Origin: Cristatella mucedo | Lineage: Eukaryota; Bryozoa; Phylactolaemata; Cristatellidae | NCBI GenBank assembly: GCA_009760855.2 | Contig: WPIO01000017.1 | Coordinates: 2,231,501-2,295,500 of the forward strand | DNA length: 64,000 nt | Direction: 5' to 3' | In this document: piece after piece, positions 11,812 to 22,860 of the stretch | Position numbering within the stretch: the first letter of the stretch is position 1 | Layout: each line of letters opens with the position of its first letter | Notes under the pieces: model-generated | Told to the model about the DNA's origin: nothing | The model's database searches: none | The model's input: the letters and a program-made list of their open reading frames with translations, nothing else | Made by a program: the position numbers and the translations under genes

Positions 11812-11981
11812 GAGCTGGCTCGGTGTCGGGAGGTGAGAATCGGTTGCTCTTGACAACCTCGGTCCCGAGGTCGTGGATTTGAATCTTGCGGTATGCCATC
11901 TTTTATTGCCACTGCAAGATTTAGTGCTAGTCTTTAAGGCTCGTCTGCTGTAATACAAAAAGGCTGTTAAATCACCTAGTA
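11812..11981 (+). repeat. SINE A copy
   Basis: It contains the strong palindromic arm ACCTCGGTCCCGAGGT, a B-box (GGATTTGAATCTTGCGG, mutated), a truncated GTGGTG segment, AAGGCTCGTCTGCTG and AGGCTGTTAAATCACCTAGTA. Old copy. Confidence 0.75.
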
Positions 11982-11989
11982 TCTCCTGT

Positions 11990-12960
11990 TTGTATCTGGA
12001 CGAAATCTAGGCGTCCTGTTCCAGAGTGACCTTTCACATGACGAGCACATCAGCTACTCAGTGTAAGCGTTTAGAAGTCCATAGGCACTACTTTCAGCTA
12101 AATAGCATTTCAGCTAAAATTCGGGCCTCCATAGGCAGGGAGGCTACATCCAAATTGATCCATGCATTGTGACATCATGTCTTGACTTGTGTAGCTCACT
12201 GCTTTCTGGTCTACGGGCCTGTGCAGTCAGGCTTACAATTGGTGCAAAACTCTGCAGCTAGGCTTGGCTATCTTGAACAGCGCAGTTGCCACTTAATACG
12301 ACCTCTTGCCGACCTGCATTGGCTCTCAATAAGGCAGCATATCGACTTCAAGGTTTTTATCACTCACTTGTAAGTCTCTTCAATCTCTACCACCAGCCTA
12401 CCTTTCGGAACTACTCCCCCACCTGGCTTGCATTGCACTGCCCACTTTTATGATTCAAATCGGAAAGCTAGCTATACCTCGGACGAACGAACCTCAAATC
12501 CTTTGGAGACTGTCCCTTTAGTTCGTATGCTCCCAAAGCCTGGAACTCACTCCCGACTGACATCACATCTCCTGAATTGACGACTTTAAAAAAGAAACTA
12601 AAATTGCATCAATTTATCACAGCATTTAGTGGGTCCTTGTGACTTATCCTTTATGTGTTTATTCGAGCTCACACTGTGCATGCTGCCACTAATCATGTTG
12701 CATTTTGACATTGCATATCTCCACTTACCATACCATGCTGGTTGACATGACCAGGTTATCATCAACCATCCGATCATGCTTCCCTTACAGCAAATTAATT
12801 TATTATTATTTATTTATTACAATGATTATTAAGTTATTACTATTAGAATGGTGAATGATTAATTATTTATTAATACAGCAAATTACAACAGTAAATCATC
12901 TAGAAATAGATTGAGTTCTCAGAGGGCGCAATGCAAATGTCATATATTAATGTTTACAAG
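11990..12960 (+). mobile_element. LINE A 3' fragment, degraded
   Basis: It starts at ctaggcgtcctgttccagag (LGVLFQS) and continues through the VHAL, LQLVQNSAARL, ADLHWLS and APKAWNSL equivalents into the 3' UTR and hairpin (about 12898-12945). The 3' UTR contains an AT-rich block in which 'cagcaaatta' is duplicated (about 12790 and 12878), so a local duplication or insertion split the tail. There are many frameshifts. Confidence 0.85.
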
Positions 12961-12993
12961 GGAGCTGAACCATGATTTTCTTGAACTTGACGC

Positions 12994-13403
12994 CAGAGGT
13001 CGGCAAACTCCAGCCTTTAGGCCACATATGGCCTAGCTAGTACTCCAGTCCGGCCTAACGCCCCCTAGTTATTTATTATTGGATCCGGTCTAATTGAGTT
13101 GTCAAGATTTTATTCCCATTTATTACTGGTGGTTGCAGCTCTGTGTTGTGTGTGACCTGTGTTTATTTTTAGAACTGATATCAGGCGCTTGTATGAAACC
13201 GAAGTGGCTGACCGGGGAGGGATGATAAATGTCTACCCCTATGATTCCTGTTTTGCATTTGTGCGCATCTGTTGCAACTGTTCGTTCGTCTGGACACACT
13301 CCCTCTGGACGGCCCTGTGGAGTGGGCGTGGTTTCTTCTGGCCCAGTGTGCCTTCTTAAGCTCCTAAAATCGCCCAGTAGTCCGAAAAATTTGCCCACCA
13401 CTG
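12994..13403. mobile_element. Probable non-autonomous hAT-type DNA transposon
   Basis: The ends are inverted: CAGAGGTCGGCAAACTC at the left and the complement of CAGTGGTGGGCAAATTT at the right (about 13 of 17 identical). CAG-G-GGCAAACT-type termini are characteristic of hAT (Charlie-like) elements. The interior has a ggccacatatggcc palindrome near the left end and no transposase. The 8-bp flanks do not match convincingly, so the insertion is either old or the boundaries are slightly off. Confidence 0.5.
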
Positions 13404-13635
13404 AAGTAAGCGATCATAGGCAAAGCGGAGGGGATAGATGGCATATCCTGTAAGGGGCGTGCCACCCAACTTTACGGGAGACTTTAGCTGCTCAGGCTGC
13501 GTTTGCTAGATAGCGATCTGTTTTTGCTCTTGTCTTGTCTGGATTCGCTCCCATACAATAATCTCTGGTCTTAGCTGTTGGCAATGCAATCCTCGGGCTG
13601 CATTTACCCAATCAAAATTTGACCCCCAGGCAAAC

Positions 13636-14085
13636 TAGAAAGATCACCAGGCCAAGCATCGTACCACCGCTTTTCGGAGTCCAACAGTTTACCAATACCT
13701 CGTACAAACCTCAAATCCTTTGGAGACCGTGCATTTAGTTCGTATGCTCCCAAAGCATGGAACTCACTCCCGACTTGCGTCAGAACATCCCCTGACTTGA
13801 CCACATTTAAAAAGAACTTAACACATATTTAAGACAGCATTTAGTGGTCCCCGTGATTCGTTTTTTATGTGCTTACGCTTGCTGACACTGTGCATGCTGC
13901 CACTAACCACATTTGCATGCTGACCCTATGCATGTTACCCCTAACCATGTTATTCATGTTGTTCATCAAGCATGATATTACTCACCATTCAATCGCGTTT
14001 CCCTTTGCAGCAAATGTAAAGCGCCTAGAAAGAGATTTGAGTTCTCTGAGGTCGCTTTATCAAGTGCATTATTATTACTATTATT
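13636..14085 (+). mobile_element. LINE A 3' fragment
   Basis: It contains catcgtaccaccgcttttcgg, the APKAWNSLPTCVRTSPDLTTF equivalents in the right order, the 3' UTR, the intact hairpin and ATT repeats. It is very similar to the full-length copy, so a fairly recent 5'-truncated insertion. Confidence 0.88.
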
Positions 14086-14089
14086 AAAG

Positions 14090-15260
14090 GAAGCCGGCTG
14101 CAAGCATCAGAGGGCAGCATGAGCATAAGAGGCAGTTGACTGTTTGGGTATATGAAAGCTTAAACATGTAAATTCAGCTTGAGCATGCACTCTGGAAGGG
14201 GGCAACCGCTAGCTGCACTATCTCTTTATTATTGATAGCAATATGCGTGTGATAATGTGATCTTATAAATTTGTCCTGTGCAGTTTCTTATTCCTGCACA
14301 AGGTTTGGAGAGACAACTTAAGGGGGTAGCTTTTGTTTGTGAACGTGTCTCGTGATTTGGTTATTCAAGGAGGCTCATGTTGAAGGACCATTTGTGTTAG
14401 CTGCATCTGATTGGTAGCACAACGTCGAGGTCAGGTCCTTACCCTTGTTCAATTTTCAAGCCGGAATATGATAGTACTAGCACCTCTAAGTCAGCAGTGA
14501 TGGCAGATGGCCTAATCAAACACAACCCCCTTCCCAATTTGATGGCTTTCGGTGCTAATTATTCTAGGCTGCCATGCATCTGAACTCTGTTGCTCACGTG
14601 CTAGGCAGCCTTTCCAGGCACAGGGAATAAGAGATAAATCGAATTCTTTCTCAAGGCCTGGCCCTACGAGCAAAATAATCCTAGAGAAGCACGTTTCCAC
14701 TGTTCAAGCCACAATGTAAGGGCGTGTGAACACAGCTGTGCACCGGATTTTTCTTGATCAACATTAATTTTGGCCTCCTAGCTATTCCATGTCTCAGCTA
14801 GTGCTACCGTAGCTTGCATGGTAAACATTATATGTATCTCGTAGCTATTCATTGCTTGGAGCCACCTAATGCAGTGCTTATATCGGACGGAGTTTGAGTG
14901 GCCCACTAAAAAAAAAGCTAACTCGTGGCAGTCTAGTCCAAGGTTACGTATTTGAGCAACCGATTTTTCATGCCATTGTGATCTGAGACATTTGGAACAA
15001 ACTGTAGCCGGACTTAGCTGCCTGAACCTCAGGCTCACCCTCTCTCTACTCGGGCTGCACCCGTCTTCACTTGCAGTGCCACGCAGAATGTAAAGGTGGC
15101 CCGACTGCCACGGTTCATAGCTATGCAGCATGCATCAGCCCCTGCTGTGCCTGTGTGACCGAACCGATCAGCTTACTGATTATGTGCATGCCATCTACCC
15201 AATGCACCGGTATATAGCAAGAGGCCAACAACTAGGAGGGTAACCCTTTTGCCTCTATAT
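14090..15260. other. No gene recognised
   Basis: No conserved protein, RNA or repeat was identified. Frames are short and of biased composition. Confidence 0.45.
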
Positions 15261-15305
<45 letters not shown>

Positions 15306-15308
15306 CTG
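15261..15308. repeat. (GT)n microsatellite
   Basis: A GT run with a few interruptions (tgtgtgtgtgtttgtgtg and so on). The peptide frames over it are repeat artefacts. Confidence 0.95.
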
Positions 15309-15309
15309 T

Positions 15310-15905
15310 GTGTGTGCCTACGGGCACAGATGCGCGCGTGCGTTGGAAAAACCTGACAGCCCTCAAACACTCTGCCGCAAGTACGTTGACATCTATGTAG
15401 CGAACGTCGATGGTCTTCTTCACTTAACCGACCAGGCACTTGCTGTTCGAAATCGGTGGGAGCCTGGAGCTTGACAGGTGTGGGCAACAGGTGGGCTTGG
15501 AAAGTCTGGCATGCCACACTGATGATGATGACAGGGGGTGCTTTGATTGAACTGGCCTGCTGAAACTTGAAACCAGATTGTCAGGTGCTGTAGAGCCTAC
15601 TCGGTTAAAAGCTGTTAGACCACTTCTGCCATGCCTGCTGCCATACGAAAATTGGCTTAACTAACAAACTCGCCTAGTCGGCAATTCAGGTAAGAGCAAG
15701 TCTAGTAACTCGAAACCGAATAGGCTCTGCAGTTCCTTGTCTTGAATGGAAGAGGTCATTCTCACAGGGTTATCGTGAGCCCAGCAGTGTCAGCATATGC
15801 AGCACTGCATAGCCTGCAAGTCCATCCAGTCTAGCTTGTACACACTTGCTGGGAGTTACTGTTTGGGCCAGGTTTGCCTTCGCAGTATATTAAGGATTTT
15901 AAGGA
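15310..15905. other. No gene recognised
   Basis: Short unsupported frames only; no repeat family identified. Confidence 0.4.
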
Positions 15906-15907
15906 TC

Positions 15908-15917
15908 TCTCTCTCTC

Positions 15918-15963
<46 letters not shown>

Positions 15964-15999
15964 TGCGTGCATGCGTGCGTATGTGTGTGTGTGTGTGTA
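15908..15999. repeat. Compound (TC)n(TA)n(TG)n microsatellite
   Basis: CT repeats pass into TA repeats, then TG repeats with GCGT interruptions, then TG again. The motif attaaggat(c/t) flanks it on both sides (15889-15898 and 15999-16008). Confidence 0.95.
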
Positions 16000-16715
16000 T
16001 TAAGGATCCGTAAAGTAAGGTGATCGAGGTCTTGATGCTCCAAGGGCTTCTCGGTCAGATTGCTTTTGTTTCTTCTGCTTCAAGGAGGGTAGAGTCAAGA
16101 GAAGAAGAAGACACGGTATTTCTTCTCGAGGTCTTTTCCGTCCGACCACAACCTGCCGCTAAAAGGCCACCGGCATAACATCCATGCCGAAGGCAGCTGT
16201 GCGTCCCAGCTGACCGACCTCTGCAGTTTGCTGCTGTTTCCCCACCCGTCAAGCTGCTTGGTGTTTGCTACTGCGCAATCGAACAGCGATGACTGGTGTT
16301 TGTGGACGGCTTGTACCAGCAGAGCCCCTTTGGCATGTTACATCTATGCATTTAATTCCAAAAGGAAGGCCATGGCTTTACGTTTTTGCCCAAATTGAAG
16401 AGAATTTATCAGGATTATCAAAACTGCTTTGGTTCTTTTTGCCTAGATGAAAAACAAAATGCGTTTTTACCTCTCGGCCCTTCATTTGTGCCAGGTACTT
16501 TCAAATTTATCTAGTCGACTGATGACTCTGTGTGCCATCTAGTCCCCATACCACACCCCTTGCATATAGTCCCCATGCCACACCCCCTGCAAACCTGACC
16601 AAGGGAATGCTACTCAATAGCCGTGTTAATGGATATGAAAGCCAGCTGGCATTAAGAGTTTCTGAGCACCCAGTACTAGTGATAATAAGAATAATAATAA
16701 TAAGACCTTAATCCA
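16000..16715. other. No gene; short duplicated unit
   Basis: Two adjacent copies of a unit beginning TAGTCCCCAT and containing CCACACCCC occur at about 16540-16595. No gene or transposon was otherwise identified. Confidence 0.45.
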
Positions 16716-16717
16716 TG

Positions 16718-16860
16718 CTGGTTTGGTCCATCGGTTAAGGTGCTTGCCCTGATCTCAAGATCTGGCCGAGGTTTTTGACTCGAGCCCCGTGGCATATGTG
16801 AAGCGCTCGAATAGAGATTAAGTTCTCTTAGGGCGCCTTACAAATGAATTATATTTTATA
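16718..16860 (+). repeat. SINE B copy, near complete
   Basis: The tRNA-like head GCTGGTTTGGTCCATCGG contains the A-box region (cggttaaggtg), followed by a B-box (ACTCGAGCCCC). The tail is TGTGAAGCGC, AGAGATTAAGTTCTCT and GGGCGCC, then an AT-rich end (aatgaattatatttta). The tail hairpin is that of LINE A. Confidence 0.85.
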
Positions 16861-17129
16861 TTTTAATATAGTGCCCTAATGGAGCCTAGCCTTCCGAAGC
16901 TCAAATAGAAGTGCTTTCTTGTGTTCACCAAAGGCTGTGGGATCTACGCTCCTCGGTTGACGAAAAGCACACGGGAACAAAAAATACAAGTTGACCGAGG
17001 TGCAGGGAAGGGTGAGCAAACCTCAGACCTGTCTTTAACCGAGCCTTAAATAACGCAAGGCCAGTGCAGGTGGCTGCAGAAGCTTCGAGCATCTGTCAGA
17101 TTTCCGGTGCATTCGAACCGAAGACAAGC

Positions 17130-17530
17130 TCACCAAAGTATTTCAATTTAGTGCGAGGAGCGGCCAGACGACTGGCAACTGAGGAGCGGTGGTTCGAGAG
17201 CACGTGACTGGAGGAGCGGGTGGTGCAAGATGACGTGACTGGAGGAGCAGCTGGTGCAAGAGCACATGACTTGAAGAGCAGCCGTGGTGGGAGAGCACGT
17301 GACTGGAGGAGTAGCTAGGAGGTCGGGTAGGTAGGCTGGTGCAAGGGAGTGAAGCGACAAGTATGTTAGAGAGTGGATCTTGAAGTCGGTAAGTCGATTC
17401 GATCCTTGATGGGGTGCGTTAAGCAGTGGTGCAATAAGGCAGTTATGCCACTGTCGACAGATCAGGGGCTCTTGAGTTTTGCACCAGTTGCAGACGATTA
17501 AGGGCACAGGCCCTTAATCCGAATTATGGC
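17130..17530 (-). mobile_element. LINE A fragment with internal minisatellite
   Basis: On the minus strand, CNWCKTQ, LTDFKIHSLTYLSLHSLAPAYL and following residues match the C-terminal part of LINE A ORF2. The copy is disrupted by a minisatellite at 17181-17305 and lacks the hairpin tail. Old and degraded. Confidence 0.75.
17181..17305. repeat. ~31-bp minisatellite, 4 units
   Basis: Four imperfect units, each starting GAGGAGC (or GAAGAGC) and ending in GTGACTG or a variant. Units 1 and 4 contain CACGTGAC (an E-box core), and unit 2 has GACGTGAC. The units are 30, 31, 31 and 33 bp. Confidence 0.8.
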
Positions 17531-19630
17531 AGCCAGGTAAAGGTGTACATCCAAAATATTGAACTACGAATATTGAATATGTCTACTTTTTAAATCGACC
17601 TGCTTTTGTTATAGGTCTAACTGAGACTACGCGAAAAAAATATTCTCACTAACCTACAAGACCTTGCTAGCCTGTGCCCCTTTGTAACTACCGCATTGCT
17701 ACAATGAGCCATATCAGCCTTCCCCCATCATCATTCTTTTGTTCATCCTCTTTGCCCTCCTCCTCCTCCTCCCTCTATTATGGCTCTCTCAGGACCATAG
17801 ATTGGCTTTGAAGATGTATTGTTTTCAGATCGTAAGCCGCCTAGCGACATGTGCTTTTCCTCTGTGCATCCTCGACTGTGGACCTCACGTTAGAACTTTG
17901 CAAAAATTTCTATGCAATCATGCCCTCTTTTTTCTGCTACTGGCCTGATCACTTCCTGCTCTGTCCATTGTGTCCACCTCTTGTGCTACATATCTATGCC
18001 ATGTTTTTTTTACTTAGTTCTACTTGTCATCGTTTATATTGTTCAAGACGACGCTTTCGAATACTATTAGTGCCGGAAGTTTCTTGTGCTCTGAAGGCTC
18101 TGCATAAACTTTCCAGTGTATCAACCGTACTGTCCTCAAGGCTTTGCAAGGCTCTGCGCAGAAGCATCTGTCCGTACTTGCATGTACTGCCCAATGCTGA
18201 TTCCTCAAAGACTGCTTGCCTGAACTACCAGGCTAATACAATTCAGAAGTGATGATCTGTTTACGCTGGCCGGGCAGCCGGCATGCGAACTTTTGAGGAA
18301 ACCAGGTACACTTAAATAGTTACAGGTAAAGTCTTAGCACAGCCCTCACAAAGGCTCCGATTAGCTGTCCAATCAGCAATCCTGTCACCTATAACAGGCA
18401 GAATATGTGTTCAATCCACAACACATATTGCCCAGCCAGTGTAATGCAGCCATATGTAGCCGCAAGCAAGCCTGACCCGTGCAGAGAGTGCCTCCTCCTC
18501 CTCCCCCCCCCTGGGCCTGCTGCCTGGGGGTGGCTTGCAGCAGGTGGCTCACAGTGGTGTCCTCATATGGTGCCCGGGCTCACTGCCAGAGCTGGCTAAG
18601 AGAATGAAAGGCAGCTGCCTGCTAAGCACAAGGACGGCAAACAAAAAATACGGTCAATTTGGAAATCCGATAGGGTGTGCCACTGTAGATCTGTCCCATT
18701 TCTGAGCCAGGGGGTGGGTAGGGGACAACTGCACCCCCCCCCCGAGGGGCACCCTGGGCCACCTCGTGTATCGGGCAGGAGCAGGGCCAGCTGGGTAGGG
18801 ACTTTGGCATGTTTTTTTTTATAGGCCCACTTCATTTGAAAATCTCGCTATGCTCGTATTCATAAAGTTAGCTATTCTCTAGCAAGTCGGTGCATGCCTT
18901 ACCTCCTTGGGGACCTACTGGCTGAGAAAGGTGGGGCATGTGTTGTTTGGGGGGGGGGGCAACTGGCATCGCAAACCTTTCATCAGTGATACAAGATACT
19001 TCAAAGCAACTTGGATAAATTATTCCACAATAAAGTGTGGCATCTCGAGCTAGTCGTGTTACGTGCTAGCTAGTTTGAGTTCATGTCGAATGTAGGCAAT
19101 GTAATTGATTACATGCTTTCGTTGTTCATTGCTTGTGGATCTTACCCCTCATGAAATTCCTGACTTTACCCCTCACGAACGTCGTGACCTTGGCCCTGGT
19201 TATGTCATTTCGCCTTGTGCTGTGACAACGAGCTACATCTCAACAGCTTATGGCAACCTTGTTTAAACCATGCAGGGGGCCGGTTATTCCATCTCTAAGC
19301 TCAGCTTTAGCTATCGATATCGGCACCATCAATCACAAATTCAACACTGGCAGGATTGCACTCGGTTCTCGTGCAATCGACTGCAGTGATCCAGGTAAAT
19401 ACCGCAATCCACGGCTAGGGGCAGATGCAGTCGATTGCAAAATTTTGTGGGTACAGCTGAACGATGGCGCAGTGTAATATGCAATCCAAATTGGAGCTTC
19501 ATGCAGCTGAGTTGCTGTGGATTTAAGTGGATCGTGGTAGATTGCTGTAGTTGCCATCGTCTTTGCAGACCGGTTACATAGAACGCACGAGTATGATGCC
19601 GTGAAATTTGGTTGAAGCAGTAGATAGTCC
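17531..19630. other. No gene recognised
   Basis: No conserved coding sequence. Short C and G runs occur at about 18505, 18734 and 18949. Two hydrophobic frames at 17739-18252 look like composition effects with no motif. Confidence 0.45.
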
Positions 19631-19633
19631 ACG

Positions 19634-19797
19634 TGCCCCCGGGTCTTAACCCTGGGGTAAAGTTCTCGCTGTTCACAACCCAGATCGTGAGTTCCGAGTC
19701 CTATAGAGGGCGATCCTTTGTTGCCCACTGCCAGCGGTGGTGATAGCTGTCGAAGCTTTTCTGCCGTTAAACAAATGAGATGTTGAATCAGCTCATC
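19634..19797 (+). repeat. SINE A copy (variant subfamily)
   Basis: Shares cttaacc/gccctggggtaaag with the copy at 5770. It has GAGTTCCGAGTCC as a mutated B-box, then AGCGGTGGTGATAGC and TGTTGAATCAGCTCA at the 3' end. Confidence 0.75.
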
Positions 19798-19879
19798 TTT
19801 ACATTTTTTGTACAATATTCACTCGATATTTGAGCTTCGAGCCACCGATTTCGGGTGAATTTTCACTTCATTAGAGTAA

Positions 19880-20150
19880 TAATATGTAATGTATCTCCGT
19901 CTGTAACTCCACAAAGTCATAAAGACCATGTGGGTGTTACGCAGGAGAGTTTTGTATAGCGCACTCACAGCCTAAGTGGCTTTCGGTACGCATTCGGTAG
20001 CCAACAGACTTCGTCTCACGAAACAAAGAGAAAGTGGGAAGCATAGCAGAGTCAGGAGAGCAGTTGAGGTAGTGAGTAGCACGGAAGTAGCAGCTCAGGA
20101 CCGCTGGGAAAGGATGAGCCATAGTCGGCAGCAGGAGAGTAGTGTATTGT
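19880..20150 (-). mobile_element. LINE B 3' fragment
   Basis: It is nearly colinear with 54124-54400 and with the complement of 62780-63030: ctgtctgtaactccac, cgcaggagag, agcctaagtggctttcgg, agcatagcagagtcaggag and tgagccatagtcggcag. It is a 5'-truncated tail of the second LINE family. Confidence 0.8.
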
Positions 20151-20180
20151 GATAATTTGCTCAACCTCGTTGTTTGGCTA

Positions 20181-20711
20181 GGAGCTAGCTGTGAAACTCT
20201 TTCCTGTAGTCCACCAAACTTGCTCTTTACCAGCTCAAAAAGCCATATTTATTGCTTTGCCGTGTTACAGCCAGAAGTGCATAAACACCAGCTGCACTGC
20301 TCATCCAACCTTTCTCGATGACAAATAAGCTGAAAAACTAGGGGACCATCTGGCCACGGAGCTAGCTGTGAAACTCTTTCCTGTAGTCCACCAAACTTGC
20401 TCTTTACCAGCTCAAAAAGCCATATTTATGGCTTTGCCGTGTTACAGCCAGAAGTGCATAAACACCAGCTGCACTGCTCATCCAACCTTTCTCGATGACA
20501 AATAAGCTGAAAAACTAGGGGACCATCTGGCCACGGAGCTAGCTGTGAAACTCTTTCCTGTAGTCCACCAAACTTGCTCTTTACCAGCTCAAAAAGCCAT
20601 ATTTATGGCTTTGCCGTGTTACAGCCAGAAGTGCATAAACACCAGCTGCACTGCTCATCCAACCTTTCTCGATGACAAATAAGCTGAAAAACTAGGGGAT
20701 CATCTGGTCAC
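20181..20711. repeat. Tandem triplication of a 177-bp unit
   Basis: Three head-to-tail units begin at 20181, 20358 and 20535, each with GGAGCTAGCTGTGAAACTC. Units 2 and 3 appear identical over most of their length. Unit 1 differs at one base in the catatttatt/gg segment, and the last unit decays at its very end (ggatcatctggtcaca). No ORF or internal promoter is recognised. Confidence 0.95.
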
Positions 20712-21060
20712 ATAGCTACTGCTGGTGTTTATTGGTGTTTACACACTGGCCTCCAACTCGTCTGTGACTGGAGCTCCTGTCACTGCCTGGGTGCCCTCGT
20801 TCCTTCGAGGGAGGTTTCCTTCTTGTAGGACCTTCTGGGAGCTTCTTCTCAGTCAAGCACTCTGATAATAATACTTGTTTTTTAGTGCATTAAGAGATTT
20901 AAATCTCGTTCTTGGTATTTCTCGGATAGTCTGTCACTTTGGTTTGTCGAGAGCTGTGCACGCTGCAAAACTGATGGCTGCTATGAGTCTTCGGTTGCCA
21001 ACGCGGCTGATGCCAGAGGGGAACCCAACTACCGTGTGACATTTGCTATTGAATATAAAA
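20712..21060. other. No gene recognised
   Basis: Short segment between the triplication and a SINE B; no motif seen. Confidence 0.4.
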
Positions 21061-21204
21061 AAAAATATAATTCATTTATATGGCGCCCCAAGAGAACTTA
21101 ATCTCTATTCAGGCGCTTCACATATGCCTCGGGGCTCGAGCCCACGACCTCGGTCAGACCTTGGTCGGGGCGAGCACCTTAACCGCTAGACCAAACCAGC
21201 TCGA
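21061..21204 (-). repeat. SINE B copy, full length
   Basis: On the minus strand: CGAGCTGGTTTGGTCTAGCG as the tRNA-like head, a palindromic ACCAAGGTCTGACCGAGGT arm, GGGCTCGAGCCCC as the B-box, CATATGTGAAGCGCC, AGAGATTAAGTTCTCTTGG and GGCGCC, then ATATAAATGAATTATA. This is the cleanest copy and a good reference for the family. Confidence 0.9.
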
Positions 21205-22546
21205 ATGAAGCAGGATAGGGACCGGCAATCTTCGATACGTGTGGTGTGAGCGTGATTCTTGTATTCCCCCCCCCCCGAACGTCTAATGCCCAGCACCTTC
21301 ACTTTGCTGAGGCAGCGAACTGCGACGTTAGGTGAAGCAAGCATATCCGCAGCCTAAGCTAGGAAAGCCTTTAACTGAAAGCTTCAGCATGGCCGACCTC
21401 AATGCCTATTCTAAAAAATCGCCACCGCTCTGTCGTCAGTGGCCGTTCTGGTGGTGCTAGCTAAGCAGCAAGAAATGAGACCAAGCTGGATGGCATGGTC
21501 CTGCCCTCCCCCTCCTGAAACCATCAGAATACATGCCGTCAAACACGTAGCACGCCATGTCCTTAGTGAACACAATTCTGTCCACTCTGCTCCATCTACT
21601 TGTTTTCGGTCCTCCCCTGTCCTGGCTGAGGAAGACTGGATTACTCAAATTGAAATCTATCTGGAACAGCTACTAATAGGACCAGGACATGACCAGTGCA
21701 TAGCTGATACGATGGAGAACAGCTAGTAACCACGGTGGTGGCCAACATGCCGGCTAAGCTGCTGGTTTTCCTAGGGCTAGCTGCCAAAACCATACCACAA
21801 TCAGCCGACATACCCTAACCCAGCCAGCTGTACTGAAAACCCGTGGCCCCAGGCAGCCAGCATTTGGGCCCCAGGCTACCACAAAACCCTGGCCCAGCCA
21901 TCCATCATCAATTTGGCTGCTACCTGGCGATAGGACGAGTCTCTTGGTAGCATTCAAGCTACAGGCGCTTCATAATCATGGTGGTGCTAACTGTGAGCTG
22001 GCTTCAAACTTATAGGATGAGGAATCTATTCACAGAGAAACAACACAAACAACACAAGCTCTCCGGCCTGCCTGCCGAGGCAGTGATGGTTGGGGGGGGG
22101 GTACCGATTGCCCCTAACCGTACCGTATGTTACTCACAGGCCTGGCAGCAGTCTGTCATAACAGCAGCACCTATTGTCACTTGTCACCATCGCCTGCACT
22201 CCCTAATTTGGGGCGCTGGTGCTGGAGGCAGGTGCAGCACTGGAAGGGGGGGGGGGCAGCAGCTCAGCAAACAGGCATTCAGCACGGGTGGATGGAGAAG
22301 CTGAATGCAGCCGTTGTAATTGTCACAGTATCAGCCCACTGCTCTCAGTGGTCGCAGCAGCCGAACTGGCCATCAGAGCCGTCATTTCGGTCGGTGCCAC
22401 TCGAGTGAACTCTGGCTGCTGACTTTGCATTCAAAGAAAACTGCCCCAATCCGTGGCCAGAGTACCGCACGAGCTGCCCACTTTCACGGTTGCCTTGACG
22501 TGCCATGGAGGACCCAGCTGACCATTTTGCTGGTGCACAAGAAGTA

Positions 22547-22550
<4 letters not shown>
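21205..22550. other. No gene recognised
   Basis: Poly-C and poly-G runs (21267, 22090, 22247) occur. Frames are short and lack known domains. Confidence 0.45.

Positions 22551-22622
<72 letters not shown>
22551..22622. repeat. (AG)n microsatellite
   Basis: About 36 uninterrupted AG units. Confidence 0.98.
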
Positions 22623-22624
<2 letters not shown>

Positions 22625-22754
22625 CGTGTACACTACGTGTGTGTGCATGTGTGTATTTGTGTGTGTTTCACACTGTACGACTAAGACATTTATTTTGCAG
22701 CAGGATCCAGCATGATTGGCCAGCCGCTGTTTGTCCAGTTGGTCAGGGTCAGAT

Positions 22755-22860
22755 AATAATAATAATAATAATAATACACTTGATACAGCTCCCTCAGAGA
22801 ACTCAATCTGTTTCTAGGCGCTTTACATTGGCTGCAAAGGAAGCACGATCGAACCTGGGA
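22755..22860 (-). mobile_element. LINE A 3' tail
   Basis: (AAT)n on the + strand, then the complement of the LINE A hairpin (ctcagagaactcaatctg, tttctaggcgctttac) and ggctgcaaaggaagcacgatcg. Only the tail is present. Confidence 0.8.

Noticed and set aside
17739-18252. Membrane protein exon (hydrophobic frames)
   Set aside because: The hydrophobicity follows from CT-rich sequence. There are no conserved residues or convincing splice sites.
22551-22622. CRISPR-like or regulatory repeat array
   Set aside because: It is a plain AG dinucleotide tract with no spacers; this is eukaryotic DNA.
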